Assembly (NCBI GenBank): GCA_026982215.1
Contig: JALSHN010000010.1
Location: 1 to 6,817, forward strand
Direction: 5' to 3'
DNA length: 6,817 nucleotides
Source of the DNA: Gammaproteobacteria bacterium
GTDB taxonomy: Bacteria > Pseudomonadota > Gammaproteobacteria > S012-40
The notes under the pieces: generated by a model
The model's database searches: none
Told to the model about the DNA's origin: nothing
Seen by the model: the letters and a program-made list of their open reading frames with translations, nothing else
Part shown: one piece after another, positions 1 through 6,671 of the stretch
Position numbering within the stretch: position 1 is the stretch's first letter
Layout: each line of letters opens with the position of its first letter
Made by a program: the position numbers and the translations under genes

Positions 1-1
1 A

Positions 2-415
2 ATCGCCTGTCTGATCCCGTCGGATGGCGAAGGGCTGGCCTGGCTGGGGCGGCGGGCCCGCTTGTTGGCGGATGTCTATGGGGCGGAGCTCTGGCTGTTC
101 TGTGTGGTGGAATATCTCTCGGTGCTGCCTGTGGATGAGGGGGGGCCGGTGACGTTGGACGGGGAGATGTTGCGGGTCTTGGAGGTGCGGGGGGAGCACC
201 ATTTGCAGCAATGGGGCGAGCAGTTGAGGGTCGCTGCGCAGCGGCGTGTCTTGTTGCTGGGGGATCGTGTAGCCCAGGTTTTGGCGCAGCTCCGACGCCC
301 GGGGGTGGAGCTGTTGCTGGTGGGGGACGATGAACTTTCCGGTTGGTGGGCGGAGCGGGCCTTGGTGCATCGGGCGCAGTGCGAGGTGTTGCTGGTCCGA
401 CGACCGTTGCCTTGA
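2..415 (+). CDS. Universal stress protein (UspA)-like, C-terminal part; 5' end outside window
   Basis: The frame is open from the left edge (position 2) to TGA at 413-415, so the N-terminus is missing. The visible 137 residues alternate hydrophobic strands and helices in the order of a UspA Rossmann-like domain. They begin near IACLIPSDGEGLAWLGRRA, continue with a strand at ELWLFCVVEYLS, and end VELLLVGDD then AERALVHRAQCEVLLVRR. That ending matches the family's usual last strand-helix-strand (VVG..., AE.VLRHAPCPVLVVR). Known ATP-binding members carry G-2X-G-9X-G(S/T) between those two blocks. Here the stretch is shortened to about DDELSGWW and lacks the glycine pattern, so nucleotide binding by the standard mode looks lost (inference). 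It would be a small cytoplasmic stress or regulatory protein. A hairpin and an intrinsic terminator follow, so it probably ends its own transcription unit. Family assignment is fairly good; the specific role is unknown. Confidence 0.65.
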   Translation: MACLIPSDGEGLAWLGRRARLLADVYGAELWLFCVVEYLSVLPVDEGGPVTLDGEMLRVLEVRGEHHLQQWGEQLRVAAQRRVLLLGDRVAQVLAQLRRPGVELLLVGDDELSGWWAERALVHRAQCEVLLVRRPLP

Positions 416-436
416 CCCTCCAGTTGTCGGGAGGGT
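415..436 (+). other. Hairpin overlapping the usp stop codon
   Basis: A perfect 7-bp inverted repeat (accctcc at 415-421, ggagggt at 430-436) encloses an 8-nt loop and starts at the last base of the TGA stop. No T-run follows, so it is not an intrinsic terminator by itself. It may protect the 3' end of the usp mRNA or act together with the terminator 14 bp downstream. Function is inferred from position only. Confidence 0.4.
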
Positions 437-449
437 GGTCGATACAGGG

Positions 450-478
450 ATCCGTGGCGGTGACGCCGCGGATTTTTT
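450..478 (+). terminator. Rho-independent terminator / possible attenuator before the kinase-like gene
   Basis: The arms atccgtggcg (450-459) and cgccgcggat (464-473) form a 10-bp stem with one T-G wobble. The loop is gtga, a GNRA-type tetraloop. Six consecutive T's run through 473-478. This is a textbook intrinsic terminator on the + strand. It ends 22 bp before the ATG of the next gene, leaving little room for a new promoter, so an attenuation role is possible. No competing antiterminator pairing was found by eye. Confidence 0.75.
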
Positions 479-489
479 GTCTCTGGCAC

Positions 490-495
490 AGGAGG
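490..495 (+). promoter_or_regulatory. Ribosome binding site fixing the kinase-like start
   Basis: AGGAGG lies five bases before ATG 501. This supports 501 over the longer open frame that extends back to 330 and over the out-of-frame ATG at 496. Confidence 0.7.
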
Positions 496-500
496 ATGGG

Positions 501-1754
501 ATGACGGGGTCGATGGCGGTGTCTTCGGTGGCGACGGTGCCGATGGCGCGGCACACGGAGGGGGGCACGGATGAATGGCGGCAGGTGGAGTCGCGTTTCA
601 TCCATGCCCTGGTGGCCGGTGAGGATCCCCGCCAGGCCGTCCAGGGGGTGTTGGCCCATCTCGCTCTCCGCTGGCGTGGTCCGGTTTTTTTGCTGTTGGA
701 TGGCGGACGCTGGATCGTTTGTGAGGGCATGGGGGCGACGGTGTGCCGCTCGATTCTGCAGCGGGTGTCCACCCGTGGATGGTCCATGTTGCAGCGCCTC
801 TATCAGGATTCGTCGTGGCAGGATCTGGATGAGGCGCCGTGTTTGAGCGGGCTTTGGGCCGGTTTGGTGGAGTCGTTGGGGGATCCACGGCTGGATTCGG
901 TCTGGGGGGAGCCGGTTCGTGATGGTGAGGGTCGGATGATCGGTTTGTTGGCGCAATGTCTGCCACGCTCGTCTTGGCCCGACCAGGATCGCCGGCGGCT
1001 GTTGGCGCAGGCGGCGCGTTCCCTGGGTTATCTCGCCTCGGTGGGATCGCAAAACGCGGAGGACCGCGGGGTGCGGGATTTCGTGGTTTCGCTGGCCGCC
1101 AGCGCACACGCCTTGCGCACGCCGTTGAATGCCTTGTTGGGGTACGGCGATTTGCTGTTGGAGGCGTTGCGGGGTGAGGCTGAGTCCTCTCGGGTGGAGG
1201 ATGTGCGGCAGATGACCCGGGCCGGCCGTCGTCTGGTGGCGATGCTGCAGGATGTGATCGATTTTGCTCAGTGCGCCTCGGGGCGTTTGCGGATCCACCC
1301 CCGGTCGTTCGAGGCGGAGGGGTTTTTCCAGGCGTTGATCACTCAGGTGGACGGCGCAGGGCGGAATCGTTGGTCGTTGCAGTGGGGGGCCGAGCGGGAA
1401 TGGCATCAGGATGTAGCGCTGTTGCAACGTCTTGTGGAGCTGGTGTTGTCCGAGGTCGATCACCGCCATTCTGGAGAGGTTTTCTCTCTGCAGGTCCGCG
1501 ACCTGACCAAGACATGGGTCGAGGTGGGCCTCGTGGTGCACGGGGGGCTCGCCGAGGAGGCGCTATGGCGGGAGGTGGCCCAAGGGGGGGTGCCGTTGCC
1601 ACAGCAGGAGGCCGCTGGGGGACTGGCGTTGGGATTGCCTTTGGCATGGCGTTTGGCGCGGGCGTTGGGCGGTGAGTTGATCAGCGCGGAGCAGGGGGTG
1701 ACGTTGCGTCTGCCACGTTGTTTCGCAGGGGAGGCCGGCCATGGTTTTGCATGA
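501..1754 (+). CDS. GAF-HisKA sensor histidine kinase-like protein with degenerate catalytic motifs
   Basis: A 417-residue soluble protein with no signal peptide or membrane segment. ATG at 501 is chosen because AGGAGG lies at 490-495 and the upstream open frame does not read as protein. Residues about 27-178 resemble a GAF sensory domain, including the typical VWGEPVRDGEGRMIG block (134-148). Residues about 190-265 form a HisKA dimerisation helix pair with the phospho-acceptor box AHALRTPLNALLGYGDLL, His203. The residue after His is Ala instead of the usual Glu/Asp, while Thr at +4 is kept. Residues about 290-410 resemble an HATPase domain, but the Mg-binding Asn of the N box aligns with Glu318 and the DxGxG box reads HGGLA (His347). 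A G2-like GGLALGL remains at 373-379. It is therefore a sensor kinase relative that may not autophosphorylate, and could act as a phosphatase or scaffold (inference). Its stop lies 29 bp before the PilZ start, so the two probably share a transcript. Confidence 0.8.
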   Translation: MTGSMAVSSVATVPMARHTEGGTDEWRQVESRFIHALVAGEDPRQAVQGVLAHLALRWRGPVFLLLDGGRWIVCEGMGATVCRSILQRVSTRGWSMLQRLYQDSSWQDLDEAPCLSGLWAGLVESLGDPRLDSVWGEPVRDGEGRMIGLLAQCLPRSSWPDQDRRRLLAQAARSLGYLASVGSQNAEDRGVRDFVVSLAASAHALRTPLNALLGYGDLLLEALRGEAESSRVEDVRQMTRAGRRLVAMLQDVIDFAQCASGRLRIHPRSFEAEGFFQALITQVDGAGRNRWSLQWGAEREWHQDVALLQRLVELVLSEVDHRHSGEVFSLQVRDLTKTWVEVGLVVHGGLAEEALWREVAQGGVPLPQQEAAGGLALGLPLAWRLARALGGELISAEQGVTLRLPRCFAGEAGHGFA

Positions 1755-1783
1755 GGGAATGCGAACGGGATGGAAGCTCGCTA

Positions 1784-2401
1784 ATGGCCAGACGGACGAA
1801 GAAATCGGGGCGTGAACGCCGGCGTTATTACCGCATCGAAGATGTGATCCGCTTGGAGTACCGGGTGCTTTCCGAGCAGGAGTCGCAGGCGATCGAGCGG
1901 GGGGATGCACCGTCCAAGCCGCCGGACGAGGGTCTGATGGAACAGCTCTCCGCCCTGACCAAACATATGACGCCGTTGTTGAGCGAGATCCGCAAGTCGT
2001 CGCCGGTCCTGGCGCGTTATCTCAATCATCTCAATAAGAAGGTGGATCTGCTGGCGACCCATGTCGCCTTGGAGAGTTCGGCCCGTTTCCGTGCCGATGC
2101 CGAGGCGGGTGGCGGGGCCAAACGGGTGAATCTCAGTGCGGGGGGGGTGGCCTTCGCCGCTCCCAAGTGTCTGCCGGTGGGGCGTTATCTCCATATGCGC
2201 CTCGGGGTGGAGGAGACCGGCTTTCTGCTCAATACCTATGGGCGGGTGGTGGATTGTCGCCCCCGCGAGGAACAGGGAGATTTCCAGGTACGGGTGGAGT
2301 TCCCTTTCCTGGATGAGCAGGAGCGAGGACTGTTGGTCCGGCACATCTTCCAGCGTCAGCGGGCGCTCATCCGTGGACGCGGTAAAGCGCTCTCCAATTG
2401 A
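1784..2401 (+). CDS. PilZ-domain protein (putative cyclic-di-GMP receptor)
   Basis: A 205-residue cytoplasmic protein. The N-terminus is very basic, with RRYYR (residues 13-17) supplying the RxxxR half of the c-di-GMP site. The second half, NLSAGG (116-121, consensus D/N-x-S-x-x-G), sits about 100 residues later at the head of the PilZ beta-barrel. The barrel continues as VGRYLHMRLGV, then GRVVDCR, then QVRVEFPFL. The insert between the motifs (about 45-105) is predicted helical and contains LARYLNHLNKKVDLL, like proteobacterial PilZ proteins with a helical insertion. It ends with a basic helix. ATG 1784 is preferred: a purine-rich GGGATGGA lies at 1767-1774 and the basic N-terminus fits. ATG 1751, which overlaps the kinase stop as ATGA, is the alternative and would add 11 residues. 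Downstream targets (motility, polysaccharide, others) cannot be read from this window. Confidence 0.82.
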   Translation: MARRTKKSGRERRRYYRIEDVIRLEYRVLSEQESQAIERGDAPSKPPDEGLMEQLSALTKHMTPLLSEIRKSSPVLARYLNHLNKKVDLLATHVALESSARFRADAEAGGGAKRVNLSAGGVAFAAPKCLPVGRYLHMRLGVEETGFLLNTYGRVVDCRPREEQGDFQVRVEFPFLDEQERGLLVRHIFQRQRALIRGRGKALSN

Positions 2402-2410
2402 GAGGGGAGT

Positions 2411-2487
2411 TGGCGCCCCGGAGACGATTCGAACGTCCGACCTACCGCTTAGGAGGCGGTTGCTCTATCCGGCTGAGCTACCGGGGC
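2411..2487 (-). tRNA. tRNA-Arg(CCU), reads AGG
   Basis: On the - strand this folds as a complete 77-nt cloverleaf. The acceptor stem GCCCCGG/CCGGGGC is perfect and the D stem is GCTC/GAGC. The anticodon stem ACCGC/GCGGT carries loop CTCCTAA with anticodon CCT at 2451-2453. The variable loop is AGGTC, the T stem GGACG/CGTCT has one G-T pair, and the T loop is TTCGAAT. The discriminator is G and CCA is encoded. It decodes the arginine codon AGG. Its 3' end lies 9 bp from the stop of the PilZ gene, which converges on it. Confidence 0.97.
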
Positions 2488-2497
2488 TCACCATGGG

Positions 2498-2503
2498 ATT
2501 ATA
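2498..2503 (-). promoter_or_regulatory. -10 element of the tRNA-Arg(CCU) promoter
   Basis: A consensus TATAAT on the - strand ends 11 bp before the tRNA 5' end, which would give a leader of only a few bases. No convincing -35 hexamer was found at 16-18 bp, where the sequence is GC-rich. Confidence 0.6.
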
Positions 2504-2557
2504 CGTCAGCCGCCGCCGGGTGATGCGGCTCGGTGTTCGATTTCTGACTTGTCCAGT

Positions 2558-2585
2558 TTGAAATCCCCTCTTTCCTGAATATATC
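2558..2585 (+). promoter_or_regulatory. Candidate sigma-70 promoter for the beta-propeller gene
   Basis: TTGAAA (2558-2563) and TATATC (2580-2585) are separated by 16 bp in a locally AT-rich stretch. Transcription would start about 25-30 bp before ATG 2620. The match is partial (5/6 and 4/6), so this is a candidate only. The remaining sequence between the tRNA and this gene shows no other recognisable element. Confidence 0.4.
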
Positions 2586-2619
2586 CTGAATGGGTGTTTC
2601 GTTTTGGGAGGGGGAGTCG

Positions 2620-3720
2620 ATGAATACCCGTATGGGGCATGGGGGACGTTGGATGGCGGCGTTGCTGGCCGGGGCCTTGTCGTGGGCCTTCGTGAGCCTG
2701 CCGCTGTCTCGGGCGGGAACGGTGGAGTATGTGTTTTCCGCCAATCAGGCGGAACATGACGTTTCGGCCTATCGGGTGGGGGAAGATGGCCGTTTGATTC
2801 CGCTTCGGGGCAGTCCCTATCCGGTGGGACGCTATCCGGTGGCCATCGCCGCGGCGCCCGATGGGCGTACGGTCTATGTGGCCAATCAGGGGTCAGGGAC
2901 GATTTCGGTGTTGCGGGCGGAGGGGGACCGTTTGCGTGAGCTGCCCGGCTCTCCCTTCCCGGTGGGGGCCTATCCCGATGGGGTGGCAGTGGATCCTACG
3001 GGCTACTGGTTGCTGGTGACCTTGGAGGACAGCGACATCGTGCGTCTCTACCGTCTAGGCGAAGAGGGCGGGTTGCAGGCGATGGCGGACGAGGCGTCCA
3101 CCGGACGCCATCCCATCAGCGTGACGCTCTCCCGTGACGGGGAACTGGCGGCGGTGAGCAATTTTTACGGTCGCTCGGTGATGCTCTATCGCCTGGATCG
3201 GGACAAGGGACGTCTCCAGCCCGTAGGGGGACCGGTGATGACCGAGGACCGGCCCATCTACACCGCCTTCGATCCCCAGGACCGCTTTTTGTTCGTGGCC
3301 AACTATGGGGATACCACGGTCTCTATGTTCCAGGTGGGGAGTACGGGATTGATCCCTGTCCCCGGCTCGCCTTTCCCCGCTGGTGCTCAACCCTATTCGG
3401 TGACCGTGGACCCCTCGGGACGTTTCGTCTATGCCGCCAACTGGGGCAGCCATGATGTCACCGCCTATCGCCTGGACCGCGAGGGGCGGCGGTTGGTGGA
3501 GGTGGCGGGTTCACCCTTTGCGGCGGATTGGTATCCTTATGCGGTCTCGGTGGATCCGGCGGATCGCTTCGTCTATGTGGCCAACAACGGCGCCGGTAAC
3601 ATCAGTGCCTATCGGCTCGACCGGAACAGTGGGGCGCTCTCGCCGGTACCCGGTGAGCGTTTCGCCTCCGGGCTGGGGCCTTATGGCTTGGTGGTGAGCG
3701 AGTTTGCCGCCTTCGAGTGA
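2620..3720 (+). CDS. Exported seven-bladed beta-propeller protein (lactonase / YVTN-repeat family)
   Basis: A 366-residue protein. ATG 2620 is preferred over the in-frame ATG at 2590 because GGGAGGGGGAG (2606-2616) precedes it and a normal signal peptide then begins the protein. That signal has a basic start, a hydrophobic core AALLAGALSWAFVSLPL and a likely cut near SRA-GT, so the protein is periplasmic or secreted. The mature part is seven repeats of about 45-50 residues, each running P-x-x-V-x-x-D-P-x-G-R-x-x-Y-V-A-N, then a strand ending AYRLDR, then L-x-P-V-x-G-S-P-F. A leftover PYGLVVSEF strand at the end would close the ring. This is the architecture of the 6-phosphogluconolactonase/3-carboxymuconate cyclase-like and YVTN propellers. 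Cytoplasmic Pgl lacks a signal peptide, so a sugar-lactonase role is doubtful and a binding or structural role is equally possible. It appears monocistronic, with a hairpin after the stop. Confidence 0.82.
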   Translation: MNTRMGHGGRWMAALLAGALSWAFVSLPLSRAGTVEYVFSANQAEHDVSAYRVGEDGRLIPLRGSPYPVGRYPVAIAAAPDGRTVYVANQGSGTISVLRAEGDRLRELPGSPFPVGAYPDGVAVDPTGYWLLVTLEDSDIVRLYRLGEEGGLQAMADEASTGRHPISVTLSRDGELAAVSNFYGRSVMLYRLDRDKGRLQPVGGPVMTEDRPIYTAFDPQDRFLFVANYGDTTVSMFQVGSTGLIPVPGSPFPAGAQPYSVTVDPSGRFVYAANWGSHDVTAYRLDREGRRLVEVAGSPFAADWYPYAVSVDPADRFVYVANNGAGNISAYRLDRNSGALSPVPGERFASGLGPYGLVVSEFAAFE

Positions 3721-3745
3721 TCGCTGCTTGAGGGATGTTGCTCTG

Positions 3746-3776
3746 CGGGCCGCCTGGGTGCGGCCCGTGTTCGTTT
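3746..3776 (+). terminator. Probable intrinsic terminator after the propeller gene
   Basis: A perfect 8-bp GC stem (cgggccgc 3746-3753, gcggcccg 3760-3767) encloses a 6-nt loop. It is followed by the weakly T-rich TGTTCGTTT. It lies 26 bp after the propeller stop. The poor T-tract means some read-through into the next gene, 56 bp further on, is possible. Confidence 0.6.
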
Positions 3777-3819
3777 CGGCGCCTTCGTCGACCCGTTTGC
3801 AGGGGATGGTGAATCGTAG

Positions 3820-3826
3820 AAGGAGG
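3820..3826 (+). promoter_or_regulatory. Strong ribosome binding site of the 885-residue gene
   Basis: AAGGAGG lies five bases before ATG 3832 and fixes that start. No promoter with recognisable -10/-35 elements was found between the terminator and this site. Confidence 0.7.
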
Positions 3827-3831
3827 CGGCG

Positions 3832-6489
3832 ATGGCTGAGGAACTGTCGTGGCGGGCGGTGTGGTTCGGCCTGGAGCGGGATGCCCAGGCGGAGGTGTTG
3901 CTCGGTTTGTTCGATGAGGATCTCGAGCCCTATCGTCCTCAGGTGTTGAGACGATTGGCGCGGCGGATCAACTTTCGTCCCCAGACGTTGTTCCGCATGC
4001 CTCGCAATGAGGTGTTGTCGTTGTTGGCGCGGTGTGCCCCTGAGGTGATCGAGCCGTCGACCTGGGCTGCGCTGTTCGCCGTGTACTACCTCCGGCGCCA
4101 TGCGCCGTTGTTGTGTCGCTTTCTGGATCGTTGCGGTATCCCTCACGATGGGCGCGGCGTGGTTGTGGGGGAGATCGAGCCGGTGGCGGGGGTCGAGGAG
4201 ATCGCCGAGGCGCTGGTGGAGGAGTTCGGCCGTGAGGCGGTGTGGCGTTATTTCTCGGTGTTGTGCCTCCAGTCCGGGCACTGGGCCTTTCTCATGCCGG
4301 TGGTGGAGACCCTCTCCCAGTCGCGGGAGGCGCCGGTGGAGGCGCCTGAGGTTCAGCAAGATCTGGCCTCAGCAGGTGCGGTGGCGCTGGATGAGGCATT
4401 CTGCCAGTTGGATCGGGTGCTCATCGATCAGGTGGTGGCCTGTGCCGCGGGCAGTGAAGGGAGCTTGGCACCCCCGGAGCTGCTGGATCTGGTGGAGTCG
4501 GTGTTGGCGCTCAACGGCGGTCGGGAGCGGAGTTATTTCCATCTGGGATTCATGGATGCCTTGATCCCGGGGCGGGAGGCGGATTTCTCGCGGCCGGAAT
4601 TCAACGACGGGCGCCGCCAGTGGTATCTGGCCGGTTTGTTGGCGGGGTATGCCCGTCAGCGTCGCCTCGATGCCATCGATCGTTTGTTGGCGGCACGCCG
4701 GGATGATTTCCAGCGGGCGGCCGATCGCTGCGGTGGGGCCGGGCGCTGCATGGCCCAGAATCTGTTGGCGGTCCTTTACGAGGAGGGGCGGGAGGTGGCC
4801 GCTCTGCGCCTGTTGCGTGGTCAGGTCACGGTGCTGGGGGCGCGGGAGCTGGAACAGGTGCTGTGGCTGGCCAGTGAGGCCTTGCGGCAAGGGGAGGCCG
4901 GTTCGGCCAAGGCGGTGTTGCAGATCCTTTATCGGGCCCTGGGGGCGTGGGGAGAGGACCCTCGATGGACGGGGTTTTCCCGCCGGGTGCGCCGGAAGCT
5001 GGGCCAGGCCTGCCAGGCCCTCGGGGAGATCACCCGGGCACGGGAGTTGTTCGAGGGGTTGGTGGAGGAGTCGCCCCAGGCGGAGTGGTTGGCGGATCTG
5101 GCCCTGGTGGAGGCGGGCTTTCGTACCTTGCAGGAGGTGCGCATCGGGGCGCAGTCACGACGGGATTCGGTGCGTGAGGCCTTGTCGCGGGTGGAGGCCC
5201 GTCTGCAGGAGGCCGTGGCCCAGGATCCGGAGGGGGCGCCTCATGGGCGTTATCTGTTGGCGGTGTTGCGCTATCTGGAGTTCACCCATGATGGGGAGGA
5301 TGCCGATGGTTTGCGCGAGGAGGCCTTGCAGCATGCCGAGCAGGCCTTGAGCGCGGTGTTGGATTCACCGCATGGCGAGGCCTTCGAGCGCCTGGGGGTG
5401 GTGGATGAGCTGCACTTCATCATCGCGGTGGCCCGGATGATGAGTGCTGATGTGGGGCAGTTACCCTCGGCGATGCGGGCTTGGCGGGCCATTCGCTGTT
5501 CTTCCCGGCGTTTCCCCCTCGCTGATTTGGGGCGGTTGCTGGAGTGGGCCCAGTTGATGGACGACGAGGGGGCGGTGGTGGAGATCGCCGAGACCCTGTG
5601 GCGGGACTGGGGGGAGAAGGCCTTGGAGGTCCTCTTGGATTGCGAGGGGACTTGGTCTTCCCGAACGATTCAGGTGGGGCTCCGGGAGATGGCTCAGGAT
5701 GGCCGGCGTCCTCGCGAGCAACGTTTCCGCTGGTGGTCGCACTTGATCCTGAAATGGTTACAACAGGGGGAGGTGGGGGCCGCCCGGGAGGGATTGGATG
5801 CCCTGGAGGGGTTGGCATTGGAGGACACCGCGCTGGCGCGGCGTTTCAGCAACTGGCTGGACGAGGTCGAGCTGGATCCGGCCTGGGATGCCGTGGATCT
5901 GTACCGGGCGCGTTATCGACTGTACCGCCGCCTGGGCGAAGATGAGCTGGCGTGGAACATGTTGCAGGAGTGGTTTTATGCGGTGCGTGACCGCGATCCG
6001 GCCGAGGCCATGGAGGTGCGGGAGTCGTTGCGTGTCAGCGGAGCCCCTGAGGAGCGGTGGCAGTCGTTGAGGGGGGTGGTCGAGGAGGCGGCTTCGGCGG
6101 CGGAGGACGATGTGGAGGCGGTGCTGCGGGAAGGCGCGGAGGTGCGGGTGTTGTTCGTTGGTGGCAACGAGACTCAGGCCCGGTACGACGAGGCGGTGCG
6201 TCGGGCCGTGGCTGCCGACTGGCCGGGGGTGGAAGTGGAGTTTGTCCATACCGGCTGGAGTTCCAATTGGGGGGAGGAGTTGGAGCGGGTCAAACGACGG
6301 GCCCGGGAGGCGGATGTGGTGGTGTTGATGACCATGATGCGGACCTTGTTGGGACGCCATATCCGCGAGGCGTTGAACGATCCGCCGCGGCCCTGGGTTT
6401 CGTGTGTGGCCACCGGGAAACGGGGGATGGAGCGGAGCATTCGCCGCGCCGTCCGGGTGGCGCTGGCCCAGCGAATGGTGACGGCGTGA
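3832..6489 (+). CDS. Large alpha-helical repeat protein with C-terminal DUF2325-like Rossmann domain
   Basis: An 885-residue protein, no signal peptide or membrane helix, so probably cytoplasmic. Residues 1 to about 765 are nearly all amphipathic helices rich in Leu, Ala, Glu and Arg, as in an alpha-solenoid. Two segments fit the TPR pattern: about 387-418 (LGQACQALGEITRARELFEG, then a Pro) and about 690-722 (RLYRRLGEDELAWNMLQEWF). After an acidic linker, residues about 771-880 form an alternating beta/alpha domain. It has VLFVGGNE (773-780) as a first strand and glycine turn, a conserved-looking HTGWSSNW (806-813), then DVVVLMTMM (828-836) and a later PWVSCVATGKRG. This order resembles DUF2325 domains (VGG start, central His/Gly segment, strand of hydrophobics, Lys/Gly-rich end). 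The DUF2325 assignment is by eye and moderate. Solenoid regions commonly bind proteins; the C-terminal domain could bind a nucleotide or small ligand (inference). It stands alone between a terminator and a convergent tRNA. I do not recognise a named gene. Confidence 0.72.
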   Translation: MAEELSWRAVWFGLERDAQAEVLLGLFDEDLEPYRPQVLRRLARRINFRPQTLFRMPRNEVLSLLARCAPEVIEPSTWAALFAVYYLRRHAPLLCRFLDRCGIPHDGRGVVVGEIEPVAGVEEIAEALVEEFGREAVWRYFSVLCLQSGHWAFLMPVVETLSQSREAPVEAPEVQQDLASAGAVALDEAFCQLDRVLIDQVVACAAGSEGSLAPPELLDLVESVLALNGGRERSYFHLGFMDALIPGREADFSRPEFNDGRRQWYLAGLLAGYARQRRLDAIDRLLAARRDDFQRAADRCGGAGRCMAQNLLAVLYEEGREVAALRLLRGQVTVLGARELEQVLWLASEALRQGEAGSAKAVLQILYRALGAWGEDPRWTGFSRRVRRKLGQACQALGEITRARELFEGLVEESPQAEWLADLALVEAGFRTLQEVRIGAQSRRDSVREALSRVEARLQEAVAQDPEGAPHGRYLLAVLRYLEFTHDGEDADGLREEALQHAEQALSAVLDSPHGEAFERLGVVDELHFIIAVARMMSADVGQLPSAMRAWRAIRCSSRRFPLADLGRLLEWAQLMDDEGAVVEIAETLWRDWGEKALEVLLDCEGTWSSRTIQVGLREMAQDGRRPREQRFRWWSHLILKWLQQGEVGAAREGLDALEGLALEDTALARRFSNWLDEVELDPAWDAVDLYRARYRLYRRLGEDELAWNMLQEWFYAVRDRDPAEAMEVRESLRVSGAPEERWQSLRGVVEEAASAAEDDVEAVLREGAEVRVLFVGGNETQARYDEAVRRAVAADWPGVEVEFVHTGWSSNWGEELERVKRRAREADVVVLMTMMRTLLGRHIREALNDPPRPWVSCVATGKRGMERSIRRAVRVALAQRMVTA

Positions 6490-6497
6490 AGGGGAGA

Positions 6498-6574
<77 letters not shown>

Positions 6575-6588
6575 TTCGTCGGGGTGAA

Positions 6589-6598
6589 TTGTACTATA
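6589..6598 (-). promoter_or_regulatory. Candidate -10 region of tRNA-Arg(CCG)
   Basis: Two overlapping -10-like hexamers read on the - strand as TATAGT (6593-6598) and TACAAT (6589-6594). They lie 15-25 bp before the tRNA 5' end. The ACAATTC at 6586-6592 is repeated at a similar distance before the broken copy (6811-6817), which supports a promoter role. No clear -35 box was seen. Confidence 0.45.
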
Positions 6599-6671
6599 CC
6601 GACATCATTCCATGGGGGTAGATGCCAGGTTTTTCGGTCGGCGGCGCTTCCGCGTCGCAGCCCGAGAGGAT

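Noticed and set aside
330..500. Longer N-terminus for the kinase-like gene
   Set aside because: The extension overlaps the usp gene and the terminator, reads as Cys/Trp/Arg-rich noise and has no Shine-Dalgarno. ATG 501 has a good one.
1339..1647. Pro/Arg-rich minus-strand ORFs such as 1339-1647, 598-1107 and 5420-5818
   Set aside because: These are antisense shadows of G-rich coding sequence: low complexity, no ribosome binding sites, no domain pattern.
2390..2404. Hairpin ctctc/gagag across the PilZ stop as a terminator
   Set aside because: Only 5 bp, with no T-run on either strand, so it is too weak to call.
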